Origin: UBA8752 sp040261275
GTDB taxonomy: Bacteria > Bacteroidota > Bacteroidia > Flavobacteriales_D > Sanyastnellaceae
Assembly: GCA_040261275.1 (NCBI GenBank)
Contig: JBDQOI010000010.1
Span: forward strand, 8,681 to 72,680
DNA length: 64,000 nt
Reading direction: 5' to 3'
In this document: piece after piece, positions 37,929 to 46,156 of the stretch
How the letters are laid out: each line of letters opens with the position of its first letter
Numbering within the stretch: the first letter of the stretch is position 1
Made by a program: the position numbers and the translations under genes
Notes under the pieces: generated by a model
Databases searched by the model: none
Seen by the model: only the letters and a program-made list of their open reading frames with translations
What the model was told of the DNA's origin: nothing

Positions 37929-38801
37929 TCAGAACAACAAGCCACAGCTGAAAAGGATGGCGTTGTCCACCATTTTCACGTCATACCCCTGAATCTGAGC
38001 GGGATCCAGAGACCCATCGGGCGCGGGAAGGATGTGCTCTTCCGGCATATTCTCCCCAAAATTTCGATTGCTCACCACGTTGAATAAGCCATTGTTGAAT
38101 GTGGCACCCAGCAACAAGGCCGTCTTCCCACTGAGGTTGTATTCGATGCCCAGGCCTACGATCATGGCCGCGCGGAGCAAAGCCGCTTCGTCTTCAACCG
38201 GAAGGTCATCTTCAGGGAACACCCCGATATCGGATGCTTCTGTCCACAGGTCTTGCGCCGCGTCCAACTCCCGGTACAAATAATCCACCGCATCATCGGC
38301 TGTGCTCCTGAGATTCAGCCCCAAGCCCAATCCGAACTGTCCCCAGTAAGTGATGTACCCGATTTCCCGGGTACGGAACTTGAAGCTCAAGGGAAGCTCC
38401 ACCCAATGCTGGGTCAACACCCGGTCTCTCCGCACAAGAAATTGGGTCGAGTCATTGGCCAAGTCCACCGGGTCCCCCTTGATCCTATCGAAATAGGAAT
38501 AGCGGCCTCCATTTCGGAACACATTGATCCCTGTGCCAAAAGCGTAGTTGTCCGCAAACATCACATCCGCTGTGAAACCGAAGCCAAACCGAACCACGTT
38601 TCCATCGGCCACGCTCTTCCCGTCCCGAACATCCATCCACGCCACAGAAGGCAGCAAATGGAGTCCCATACGGAACTGGGGCGCCACATCATTTTGTTGC
38701 AAGGCGCCACTGGAGGAAGTCGATGATCCCTGGGCCCAAAGGGTCTGGGCCATGAAGCCAACAGCCATCGCTGTCCATCGGAAAGTCACATTGGATACCA
38801 T
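37929..38801 (-). CDS. Outer-membrane beta-barrel protein, PorT-like
   Basis: About 290 residues. The start at 38801 gives a signal peptide (FRWTAMAVGFMAQTLWAQG, from MVSNVT). The body alternates as in a small eight-stranded barrel: QFRMGLHLLPSVAWM, VVRFGFGFTADVMFADNYAFG, WVELPLSFKFRT, YWGQFGLGLGLNLRS, and ends in Phe (ILFSCGLLF), the usual last residue of outer-membrane barrels. It resembles PorT-family proteins of Bacteroidota, some of which are needed for T9SS. The specific member cannot be told. It is coupled to nadE (1-base spacer) and diverges from gldB. Confidence 0.82.
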   Translation of the reverse strand: MVSNVTFRWTAMAVGFMAQTLWAQGSSTSSSGALQQNDVAPQFRMGLHLLPSVAWMDVRDGKSVADGNVVRFGFGFTADVMFADNYAFGTGINVFRNGGRYSYFDRIKGDPVDLANDSTQFLVRRDRVLTQHWVELPLSFKFRTREIGYITYWGQFGLGLGLNLRSTADDAVDYLYRELDAAQDLWTEASDIGVFPEDDLPVEDEAALLRAAMIVGLGIEYNLSGKTALLLGATFNNGLFNVVSNRNFGENMPEEHILPAPDGSLDPAQIQGYDVKMVDNAILFSCGLLF

Positions 38802-38923
38802 ATCGTCGGAAATCAAACGTTCTTCAGGGAGCAAATTGCGTACCAATCCCGAATTAACGTGGTACTTCCTCCCAATTTTGCATCATGCGCATCCGAAAGC
38901 CGGTTCATTTTCCCAAGCCCTCG

Positions 38924-39952
38924 ATGAAGTTCACCCCCTTCATTTCAATGCTGGTGGTGATCGGATGCGGCCCCGTCGACCCCTACGGCCCCTACATCGT
39001 AGACCCGATCAAGACGACATCACACGCCACCGAAAGTTGGGCATTCGTTGAGTCGGGAAGCATGCCCGAGACGGGTGCCATGAGTGAAGGATGGGAAGCC
39101 ACTTTGCTGACGGACATTCTTCAACTTGGGGCTTGGCCACCACATGACGAACCCGGAACCCGGGCCCTGGATTCAGCATGGAATGGGTTCAGCTCGTTTG
39201 AAGGAACACGAATCGCCATCGAGGGAATTGACAGCGCCTTGGCCCAATCCGGCCAACTTGAAGACGCGAGACAACGGTTGCACGGGGCGTTCGGTCGATG
39301 GACCCAACACTTCCCCGACGCTCCCATTCCCAACCTCGATTTTGCCTATACCGGTTTCAACTACAGCGTCTACCCCACCAGCGAATTGCTGATGGTCGGC
39401 TGCGAGTTTTTCATCGGTGCCGACCACCCGGCCGTTCGAGGTTTGCCTCCGCACATTTACCCCCGATACGTCCAGGAACGCATGGTGCCCGAACACCTTG
39501 TGGGTGACGCATTGCGGGGTTGGCTGCTCGTCCACTTCCAGGATGACCATTATCCGAAGCAAGGAAGATTGGCCGACGAGCTCGTGTATTGGGGCAAGGT
39601 GCTGTTCATTGCGCGCTGCCTTGCGCCGGGGGTCGAGCCGTGGGACCTGCTCGATTTTACACCCGAGGAATGGGCGTGGATCCAGGCCCATGAGATGCAG
39701 GTCTGGATCGAGTTGCGCAAGGAGGAGTTCCTGTACACCACCCACCGGATGGACATCCAACGCTGGACAGCCGACGCCCCTTTCACCAAGGCGGGCGCCG
39801 TGCCCCAAGACAGCCCTGACCGCCTCGGTTGGTACATGGGATTGAGGTGGGTGGAGGACTTCATGCGGCGCCACCCAGAAATGAGCCTCGCCGAACTGAT
39901 GGCACAACAAGACGTGCTGCCCTTTTTGCAGTCATACCGACCGGGAAGTTGA
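38924..39952 (+). CDS. gldB: Gliding motility lipoprotein GldB
   Basis: Membrane lipoprotein required for gliding. About 342 residues from the ATG at 38924 (MKFTPFISMLVVIGCGP), lipobox VIGC. An ATG at 38885 would add 13 residues; a TAnnTTTG-like sequence (CAATTTTG, 38874-38881) just upstream of it makes that start less likely. The body has GldB-like blocks: DFAYTGFNYSVYPTSELLMV, GLPPHIYPRYVQERM, KVLFIARCLAPGVEPWDLLDF (in part), HRMDIQRWTADAPFTK, and GWYMGLRWVEDFMRRHPE. gldC follows 23 bases later. Confidence 0.86.
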   Translation: MKFTPFISMLVVIGCGPVDPYGPYIVDPIKTTSHATESWAFVESGSMPETGAMSEGWEATLLTDILQLGAWPPHDEPGTRALDSAWNGFSSFEGTRIAIEGIDSALAQSGQLEDARQRLHGAFGRWTQHFPDAPIPNLDFAYTGFNYSVYPTSELLMVGCEFFIGADHPAVRGLPPHIYPRYVQERMVPEHLVGDALRGWLLVHFQDDHYPKQGRLADELVYWGKVLFIARCLAPGVEPWDLLDFTPEEWAWIQAHEMQVWIELRKEEFLYTTHRMDIQRWTADAPFTKAGAVPQDSPDRLGWYMGLRWVEDFMRRHPEMSLAELMAQQDVLPFLQSYRPGS

Positions 39953-39975
39953 GCGGTGCGGGCGAACTTGCGCCC

Positions 39976-40314
39976 ATGTCTGATGCCCGCACCTCACAGA
40001 TCGAGCTGAACGTCACCACCGACGAGAACAAGGTCCCGACCTCCATCCGCTGGTCCGCCAGCGATGCAGGTATTGCCAACGCCGAAGCCAAGGCTTTTGC
40101 GTTGAGTGTGTGGAACGGCCGCGAAGCGTTGAGCATCGACCTCTGGGACAAGGACATGACCGTGGATGAGATGAAGGTCTTCGTCTGCCAATCCATGATG
40201 ACGCTGGCCGACGCCCTCGAACGGTCCACCCAAGACGAGCGGGCGGCAGGGGCCATCCGCGGCTTCACCTCGGAACTCGCCGAACGCATCGGCGTGGGCC
40301 CTGAAGCGGAGTGA
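39976..40314 (+). CDS. gldC: Gliding motility protein GldC
   Basis: Small cytoplasmic protein of the gliding gene set. The start at 39976 gives MSDARTSQIELNVTTDENKV, then PTSIRWSASD and AKAFALSVWNGREALSIDLW (blocks of 20 or fewer). The C-terminus holds MTVDEMKVFVCQSMMTLADA. No signal peptide, 112 residues, the usual GldC length. It follows gldB closely and is convergent with engB (3-base gap). In Flavobacterium gldC affects gliding efficiency rather than being essential. Confidence 0.9.
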   Translation: MSDARTSQIELNVTTDENKVPTSIRWSASDAGIANAEAKAFALSVWNGREALSIDLWDKDMTVDEMKVFVCQSMMTLADALERSTQDERAAGAIRGFTSELAERIGVGPEAE

Positions 40315-40317
40315 GAA

Positions 40318-40965
40318 TCACACTTCCTCCTCCTCAGGGGGCTTCCTGTAGATGGGATTGGTCTGGGCGATGAAGCCGAGCACCTCCTGTCGGCCGTCAC
40401 CCTTCTCCGCCGACGTCACGAAATGGGGCGGCATGGCAGACCACTGCTTGAGCATGCGCTCTTTGTAGCGTGGCAAGAAAGCCTCCCGATCTGCGATGGT
40501 CAGCTTATCAACTTTGGTGAAGATCATGGCAAACGAGAGCCCACTCTCAGCCATCCACCCCATGAAGTCCAGGTCGATCTTCTGTGGAGGGAGCCGGGAG
40601 TCGATGAGCATCATGATGCACATGAGGTTCTCACGCTTGGTGAGGTATTCCCGCGAGGTTCGCTTCCAAGAGGCTCGGTCCTTCTTGCTCACCTTGGCGT
40701 AGCCGATGCCCGGAAGGTCCACGAGGTACCATTCCCTATCCGCCGTCGACATGGAAAAGTGATTCAGCAGCTGGGTCTTGCCCGGCGTGGAGCTGGTCTT
40801 GGCCAACGCCTTGCGTCCCGTCAGCATGTTGATCAACGAGCTCTTTCCCACGTTGGATCGCCCGATGAAGGCGTACTCAGGACGGTCCGCCTTGGGACAT
40901 TCCTGCCGCTTGGCACTCGACTTGACGAACTCGGGATCTTTAACCGAGTATTCCTCGACGCTCAT
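40318..40965 (-). CDS. engB: GTP-binding protein EngB (YihA/YsxC)
   Basis: Essential GTPase for large ribosomal subunit assembly and thereby linked to division. The 215-residue product has G1 FIGRSNVGKSSLINML, G2 region TSSTPGKTQ, G3 YLVDLPGIGYAKVSK, G4 FTKVDK and G5 VTSAEKG. Length fits. The start codon lies inside the 3' end of the alpha/beta hydrolase gene (26-base overlap), so expression is coupled to that gene. In Bacteroidota engB is often near the dcw cluster, as here. Confidence 0.95.
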   Translation of the reverse strand: MSVEEYSVKDPEFVKSSAKRQECPKADRPEYAFIGRSNVGKSSLINMLTGRKALAKTSSTPGKTQLLNHFSMSTADREWYLVDLPGIGYAKVSKKDRASWKRTSREYLTKRENLMCIMMLIDSRLPPQKIDLDFMGWMAESGLSFAMIFTKVDKLTIADREAFLPRYKERMLKQWSAMPPHFVTSAEKGDGRQEVLGFIAQTNPIYRKPPEEEEV

Positions 40966-41710
40966 ACCAATCGCTCAAAATGCGGTTGAATTCCTCCGGA
41001 TGCTCCATCATCGGAGCATGGCCGCACTGGTCGATCCAGAAGAGGTCGGCGTCGGGCAACAAGGCCTTGAACTCATCGGCCACCTCGGGCGGCGTGATGG
41101 TGTCATTGCGTCCCCAAATCAAGCAGGACGGCTGCTTCATGTTGGGCAAATCCGCCGCCATGTTATGCCGAATCGCGCTTTTGGCGATGGCGAGGATGCG
41201 CAGGACGCGGTTCCGGTCGTTTACAATGGCGAAGCACTCGTCCACCAATTCGTCGGTGGCATGTAGCGGATCGAAAAAGGTCTCACCCACCTTGTCCCGG
41301 ATGAACTCCTTGTCTTCGCGGCGGGGGAAACTGCTGCCAAACGCGTTCTCATACAGACCGCTGCTCGCTGTCAAAGTGAGGGAGGCCACCCGATCGGGAT
41401 TGCGCTTCGTATAAATGAGACCGACGTGACCGCCCAGCGAATTGCCGAGCAAGTGCACCTGCCCAAGCCCCAGGTGGTCGATGAAGCCCTCCACATGCTT
41501 GCTGAGCGTTTTGGCGCCCGTCGTCGCCAAAGGCAAATCGTAGAGGGGCAGCATCGGAATGATGACCCGCATCTTCCCGGCAAAATGCGCGAACAAGTGC
41601 TCGAAGTTGCTGAGCGCACCGAACAGCCCGTGCAACAGGACAAGCGGGGTGCCTTCCGCCGCACTCTGGACGTAGCGGTACTTCCCTTCTGTGATGAGAT
41701 CGTGCTCCAT
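40940..41710 (-). CDS. Alpha/beta hydrolase
   Basis: Serine hydrolase-fold enzyme, substrate unknown. The start at 41710 (MEHDLITEGKYRYVQSAAEG) gives 256 residues; longer starts would enter the operator region. The fold marks are PLVLLHGLFGALSNFEHL (oxyanion region), the nucleophile elbow GNSLGGHVG with Ser, the acid in IWGRNDTITPPE, and the His in DQCGHAPMMEHPEEF. It is followed by engB with a 26-base overlap. The divergent spacer to mraZ carries inverted MraZ-type boxes, so it may share control with the dcw cluster. Confidence 0.88.
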   Translation of the reverse strand: MEHDLITEGKYRYVQSAAEGTPLVLLHGLFGALSNFEHLFAHFAGKMRVIIPMLPLYDLPLATTGAKTLSKHVEGFIDHLGLGQVHLLGNSLGGHVGLIYTKRNPDRVASLTLTASSGLYENAFGSSFPRREDKEFIRDKVGETFFDPLHATDELVDECFAIVNDRNRVLRILAIAKSAIRHNMAADLPNMKQPSCLIWGRNDTITPPEVADEFKALLPDADLFWIDQCGHAPMMEHPEEFNRILSDWYERRGILG

Positions 41711-41834
41711 TCGGATGCCTGGACTACGAAGCAAAAAAACACCAATCCAATGGACCACTCCCCGTCCGGGCCACATGCAATGAAAGCGGGGGTGTGAACA
41801 AGGTGAGCCCCTGTCAGCCCGCCCGCCATCCACA

Positions 41835-41850
41835 TCCCACAATTTCCCAC
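41835..41850 (-). promoter_or_regulatory. Inverted copy of MraZ-type boxes facing the hydrolase-engB genes
   Basis: On the minus strand it reads GTGGGAAATTGTGGGA, two GTGGGA boxes 10 bp apart, followed by a degenerate third (GATGG). It differs by one base of 16 from the mraZ-proximal copy. Binding by MraZ is inferred from the sequence match. Confidence 0.6.
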
Positions 41851-41968
41851 CGCGCCTGACCCCCGAGTCAAAGCGTCGAAAACCCCTGTAATTACTGAAG
41901 GTAGCGACCATTGTTGAAAAAGTTGCCCATCCACAAGCGTCAGTAAATTTTCCACATTGTGTCAGATT

Positions 41969-41994
41969 GTGGGAGTCAGTGGGAAATCGTGGGA
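41969..41994 (+). promoter_or_regulatory. MraZ operator, three GTGGGA boxes 10 bp apart
   Basis: GTGGGA at 41969-41974, 41979-41984 and 41989-41994, with exact 10-bp spacing. MraZ is known to bind TGGG repeats of this period upstream of its own gene and repress the dcw cluster. The boxes lie just upstream of the promoter -7 box. Confidence 0.85.
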
Positions 41995-42003
41995 TAAAGA
42001 GTC

Positions 42004-42011
42004 TACTTTTG
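42004..42011 (+). promoter_or_regulatory. Promoter -7 element of mraZ (TAnnTTTG type)
   Basis: TACTTTTG matches the Bacteroidota -7 consensus TAnnTTTG and is 23 bases before the mraZ start. No good -33 TTTG is seen; that position is filled by the MraZ boxes, which would let MraZ block polymerase. Confidence 0.6.
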
Positions 42012-42034
42012 GTTGGGCAAGTCGCCCATTCATT

Positions 42035-42538
42035 ATGCTCAACCTCCTCGGGGAATACCACTGTCGGATCGACGCCAAAGGGCGCGTCAGCTTCCCGGCC
42101 AAGCTGCGCAAGCAGTTGGACCGCGTGCTGCACGACGGTCTGGTGGTGAACCGGGACATCTTCGAGGGCTGCTTGGTCATCTACCCCAAGCCCGAATGGG
42201 ACAAGGTCAATGCCGAGATGGGGCAGCTGAGCCGCTACGATCGGCAGCACCAGCTTTTCCAGCGGAAATTCATGAAGGGGGCCACACTCGTGGAACTCGA
42301 CGGATCCGGTCGGATGCTGCTCCCCGGCGCCCTGCTCGGATACGCAGGACTCGAGGCCGGCAAAGCCGCAGACTGCGTGGTGACGGGATTGGGTGAAAAG
42401 ATCGAGGTGTGGTCCAAGGCCCGCTTTGAAGAACAGGTACTCGGCGATGACGCCGACTTCGATTTCGGCGACCTGGCCGAGCGCGTCCGCCGGGACATCG
42501 AGCCCGGCGCAAACTCCAACGACTCCAAGCGCAACTGA
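42035..42538 (+). CDS. mraZ: Transcriptional regulator MraZ
   Basis: AbrB-fold DNA-binding protein that controls the dcw cluster. The start at 42035 (MLNLLGEYHCRIDAKGRVSF, in the first repeat) is the family start; 167 residues. Two SpoVT-AbrB-like repeats are present, with DAKGRVSFPAKLR in the first and LDGSGRMLLPGALL in the second. The C-terminus is acidic. Three boxes upstream at 41969-41994 are its expected target. Its stop overlaps the rsmH start (TGATG), the first link in a tightly coupled cluster. Confidence 0.95.
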   Translation: MLNLLGEYHCRIDAKGRVSFPAKLRKQLDRVLHDGLVVNRDIFEGCLVIYPKPEWDKVNAEMGQLSRYDRQHQLFQRKFMKGATLVELDGSGRMLLPGALLGYAGLEAGKAADCVVTGLGEKIEVWSKARFEEQVLGDDADFDFGDLAERVRRDIEPGANSNDSKRN

Positions 42539-43473
42539 TGTCCACCGCCTACCACGTCCCCGTGCTGTTTGACGCCGCCCTCGAAGGGCTCGCCTTGCAG
42601 CCCGCCGGAACTTACGTGGATTGCACCTTCGGCGGAGGCGGACACAGCCGCGGCATCCTCGACTTCCTAGGGCCCGACGGTCGCCTCTTCGCTTTTGACT
42701 GCGACCCGGACGCCCAACCCAACGTGCCCGACGACCCCCGCTTCACCCTCATTCCCGAGAATTTCCGCTTCGCCGCCAACTTCCTCCGGCTCCACGGAGT
42801 GACCGAAGTAGACGGCATTCTCGCCGACCTGGGTGTCAGCTCCCACCAGTTCGACGTTGCCGAGCGCGGTTTCAGCACACGGGGTGAAGGCGCCCTCGAT
42901 ATGCGGATGGACCCCCGCTTGCCAGAGGGAGCCGACGACCTCATCCGCCGCATGGACGAGCAGGAACTGACCCGCATATTGAGAACCTACGGCGAACTGC
43001 CCCATCCCCACCGCGCCGCACGGGCCCTGCGCCAAGCGTTCGACACAGAAGGCTCCGAAGACCCGGGAGGCATTGCCACCACCGCACGTCTGCAGGAAAT
43101 CCTATTGCCCTTGGCCCCCCAGCAGAAGCGCAACCAGTACCTCGCCCAAGCTTTCCAAGCCCTGCGGATTGCGGTCAACGATGAACTGGGCGCGCTCGCG
43201 GACTTGCTCAAGGCCAGCCTCAGGCTGCTCCAGCCCGGGGGAAGGTTGGCCGTCATCAGCTACCACAGCCTCGAAGACCGCATGGTCAAGCGGTTCATGC
43301 GCGCCGGAAATCTAGAAGGTGAAATCGCCAAGGACTTCCACGGTCGATCCCTCGCCCCCTTCGACAAGGTCACCGGCAAGGCCATCGTGGCCGACGCCCA
43401 AGAAATGGAACGGAACCCCCGGTCCCGCAGTGCGCGCCTGCGCGTCGCGGCCCGAAACGCTCAAGCCGCATGA
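42538..43473 (+). CDS. rsmH: 16S rRNA m4C1402 methyltransferase RsmH
   Basis: SAM-dependent methyltransferase that modifies C1402 of 16S rRNA. The 311-residue product begins YHVPVLFDAALEGL and has the SAM loop VDCTFGGGGHSRGIL, then DGILADLGVSSHQFD, RGFSTRGEGALDMRMD and late VISYHSLEDRMVKRF. The C-terminus ERNPRSRSARLRVAAR is characteristic. It overlaps mraZ by 1 base and ftsL by 4 bases (ATGA). Confidence 0.96.
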   Translation: MSTAYHVPVLFDAALEGLALQPAGTYVDCTFGGGGHSRGILDFLGPDGRLFAFDCDPDAQPNVPDDPRFTLIPENFRFAANFLRLHGVTEVDGILADLGVSSHQFDVAERGFSTRGEGALDMRMDPRLPEGADDLIRRMDEQELTRILRTYGELPHPHRAARALRQAFDTEGSEDPGGIATTARLQEILLPLAPQQKRNQYLAQAFQALRIAVNDELGALADLLKASLRLLQPGGRLAVISYHSLEDRMVKRFMRAGNLEGEIAKDFHGRSLAPFDKVTGKAIVADAQEMERNPRSRSARLRVAARNAQAA

Positions 43474-44021
43474 GTTTTCTTTCCAAACGCAGCCCCAAGG
43501 CGTCCAAACGCACCAACAGGAAACTGACGCCAGAAGAGCGGCTGGCACACAACATTGCTTCGGAAAACCGCGAGACCAGAAAAAAAGCACGGCCCCATCG
43601 GAAATCCGCTGGGCACGCTAAGCCCCTGGGCAAGCCCGCTGGCCCATCGGTTGATTCTGGCCGCACGCCCTCTCGTTGGAGCGCAGCATTCAAGCGCGCC
43701 TTCGCTCCGGTGCGCTCTTCCCTCACGGGAGAATGGCTGGGGGGGCCTGAGGTCATCCGCCACCTTCCCTTCATCGGGTTCATCGCCGCGCTGATGCTCG
43801 GGTACACTTACCTGGAGTACAAATACGAATATGACGAGCGTGCCATCAAGGAGGGCCGGAAGGAGCTGATGAACCTCCGCCACCACGAGCAGAGTCTTCG
43901 CGGACGATTTGAATCTCAACTGCAGCGAAGCCGGCTCGACGAGGACATGGCCGCCGTCGGGCTCTCTGCCCCGAAAGCGCCCCCCACCTCACTTCCCGCG
44001 CCAAACCCGGTCACGCAATGA
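43470..44021 (+). CDS. FtsL-like cell division protein with a long basic N-terminus
   Basis: A bitopic membrane protein in the position of ftsL. 183 residues: a long Lys/Arg-rich cytoplasmic N-terminus (about 1-105), one membrane helix (about 106-122, LPFIGFIAALMLGYTYLEY), then a short helical periplasmic part with heptad-like spacing (YDERAIKEGRKELMNLRHHE). The C-terminus is Pro-rich. Identification relies on topology and on location between rsmH and ftsI, since FtsL sequences are poorly conserved. The N-terminal part is longer than in Escherichia coli FtsL. It overlaps both neighbours by 4 bases. Confidence 0.8.
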   Translation: MSFLSKRSPKASKRTNRKLTPEERLAHNIASENRETRKKARPHRKSAGHAKPLGKPAGPSVDSGRTPSRWSAAFKRAFAPVRSSLTGEWLGGPEVIRHLPFIGFIAALMLGYTYLEYKYEYDERAIKEGRKELMNLRHHEQSLRGRFESQLQRSRLDEDMAAVGLSAPKAPPTSLPAPNPVTQ

Positions 44022-46156
44022 GGAACCTGCAACATATCGCCACGCGGGCGTGGGTCCTCTTCGCTGCCTTTGCCCTCTTCGGGATCGCCATTGTGTTGCG
44101 CATCGCGCAAATTCAACTCGACCCCGGTCACGCGCAAGCCGCCGCAATGCTGCCCCAGGTTCGCACAATTGAGCCGGAACGGGGCCGCATCCTCTCCGCC
44201 GATGGGCATCTGCTGGCCGCTTCCGTTCCTCGATTCGACCTCCATTGGGACCCCACCGTTATTGACACACCGGAAGAAAAAGACGCGTTCCTCAACACCT
44301 TGCCGGCGCTGTCCAATGCGTTGGCTTCAGAATTCGGAGGGCGCTCAAGTGCGGGATGGCGCGATTTCCTGCTCGAAGCGCACCGCAGTGGAAAGAGCCG
44401 ATATGTACCCGTCGCCCGAAACATCGAATGGGACCGCAGGCAAGCGGTGGAATCCTTTCCCTTCATAGGAGACCGATCGCGCAACCGGTCGGGTTTCATC
44501 TTCTCTGAAAAGCCCCGTCGAGACAAACCCTTCTCGCCTCTCGCCAACAGGACCATTGGACTTCACCGCCCCCAAGGCAACAGCGTCGGCATTGAAGATG
44601 CATTCAACGACGCCTTGTCAGGTCAGGCAGGTGAGCGCCTGATGCGTCGCATTCACGGCAACTACTGGATTCCCGCCACCGACGACTTCATCCTGGCACC
44701 CGAACCGGGGAAAGACGTCCGGACCACGCTGGACTTGCGCACCCAAGATGTCGCCACCGACGCCTTGCGCACCCAATTGGAGCATCACCATGCGGAATGG
44801 GGCTGTGCTGTTGTATTGGAGGTCGCCACCGGAAACGTCGTCGCCATTTCCAACCTGGAACGCAACGAAACCAACGGCAGCTATGCCGAGGCCTACAACC
44901 ACGTCATCGGAACGGCAGTGGAACCGGGGTCGACCTTCAAGCTCGCCAGCATCATGGCCCTCATCGAATCGGGCAAGATCACCCCGTACGACACCCTCAA
45001 CACCGGAGACGGCGCTTTTCGACCTTCCAAGGGGTGCTCGGAGATGACGGACACGAGCCACCCCGATGGCGGCTACGGCCCCCTGCGGCTGGAGGAGGTT
45101 TTCGAACGCAGCTCCAACGTGGGCACCGCCATGGCCGTTCAACAGGTATTCGCAGATGCCCCTCAACAATGGCTCGATGCATTGAAACGCCTGGGCATCA
45201 GCAAACCTCTGGGCATTGCCCTGGCCGGGGAAGGAACCCCCTTCCTTCACGAAACCACCCGGGAACGCACCTGGAGTGACTGCTCCCTGACCTCGATGTC
45301 CATCGGCTATGAGGTCGAGATGACACCGTTGCAGACCGCCGCTTTCTACAACGCCATTGCCGCAGACGGCAGGCTCATCCGCCCCCGCTTTGCCGACGCC
45401 ATCCTGGACGGCACCCAAGTCGTGAACCAGTTCCGTTCGAAGGTGATCGAAGAGCGGATCGCAAGCCGCACCACCATCGCCGCGATGCGGTCCATGATGG
45501 AGCGGGTCTGCGCACCTGGCGGACACGGGACGGCTGAAGACATTTTCCGCGATCGCCCTTACCGCGTGGCGGGAAAGACGGGCACTGCGCGCGCCGCACA
45601 CCCGGGAGGCGGCTACCGCGGCCACCGTGCCTCCTTTGCTGGCTTCTTCCCTGCCGACCGCCCCGCTTACACCATCGCAGTAGTGGTCCAACGACCGAGC
45701 AAAAACGGCTACTACGGCGGCACTGTGGCCGCTCCGGTATTCCGGGCCATCGCCGACCATCTGCACGGCACCCGCCCCGAATTGGTCGAAATGGAGCAGG
45801 GGCTCCTTGCGGAAACACCCCGACTCCCCGTATCAATGAACGGCAAGGTGAGCACCCTGACGACCCTTTATGACGACCTCGGAATGCCCTACGTCATGGA
45901 CACAACGGGGACGGAAGAACTCCCGTCCCATGTCGCTGCATCGACGGGTGACACACACGTTTCACTCACCCCTCGCAGGGTGGATCCGGAGAACATTCCG
46001 GACGTCCGCGGCATGTCATTGCGGGACGCCGTCCAACTGCTGGAGACGCGCGGATTGAGGGTAGACATTCATGGCAGGGGGACCGTTCGCCGGCAGAGCA
46101 TAGCCCCCGGAACGGCGCCCCGCACCGGTCAAACCATCCTGCTCGAACTCTCATGA
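44018..46156 (+). CDS. ftsI: Division-specific peptidoglycan transpeptidase (PBP3/FtsI) with a PASTA domain
   Basis: Class B penicillin-binding protein that cross-links septal peptidoglycan with FtsW. 712 residues: an N-terminal membrane helix (about 12-30, AFALFGIAIVLRIAQIQL), a dimerisation domain, and the transpeptidase domain with active Ser in EPGSTFKLAS, second motif RSSNVG and third motif AGKTGTAR. The C-terminus (about 655-712) has a PASTA domain (NIPDVRGMSLRDAVQLLETR), a feature common in Bacteroidota FtsI. It overlaps murE by 4 bases. Confidence 0.95.
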   Translation: MRNLQHIATRAWVLFAAFALFGIAIVLRIAQIQLDPGHAQAAAMLPQVRTIEPERGRILSADGHLLAASVPRFDLHWDPTVIDTPEEKDAFLNTLPALSNALASEFGGRSSAGWRDFLLEAHRSGKSRYVPVARNIEWDRRQAVESFPFIGDRSRNRSGFIFSEKPRRDKPFSPLANRTIGLHRPQGNSVGIEDAFNDALSGQAGERLMRRIHGNYWIPATDDFILAPEPGKDVRTTLDLRTQDVATDALRTQLEHHHAEWGCAVVLEVATGNVVAISNLERNETNGSYAEAYNHVIGTAVEPGSTFKLASIMALIESGKITPYDTLNTGDGAFRPSKGCSEMTDTSHPDGGYGPLRLEEVFERSSNVGTAMAVQQVFADAPQQWLDALKRLGISKPLGIALAGEGTPFLHETTRERTWSDCSLTSMSIGYEVEMTPLQTAAFYNAIAADGRLIRPRFADAILDGTQVVNQFRSKVIEERIASRTTIAAMRSMMERVCAPGGHGTAEDIFRDRPYRVAGKTGTARAAHPGGGYRGHRASFAGFFPADRPAYTIAVVVQRPSKNGYYGGTVAAPVFRAIADHLHGTRPELVEMEQGLLAETPRLPVSMNGKVSTLTTLYDDLGMPYVMDTTGTEELPSHVAASTGDTHVSLTPRRVDPENIPDVRGMSLRDAVQLLETRGLRVDIHGRGTVRRQSIAPGTAPRTGQTILLELS

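Larger units (their letters stand above)
41711..42034. other. Divergent intergenic region, hydrolase-engB versus mraZ
   Basis: No coding region is apparent in these 324 bases. They hold two sets of GTGGGA boxes, one per strand (listed separately), and one promoter-like -7 box for mraZ. The part between 41711 and 41830 shows nothing recognisable, nor a clear promoter for the minus-strand hydrolase gene. Confidence 0.8.
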
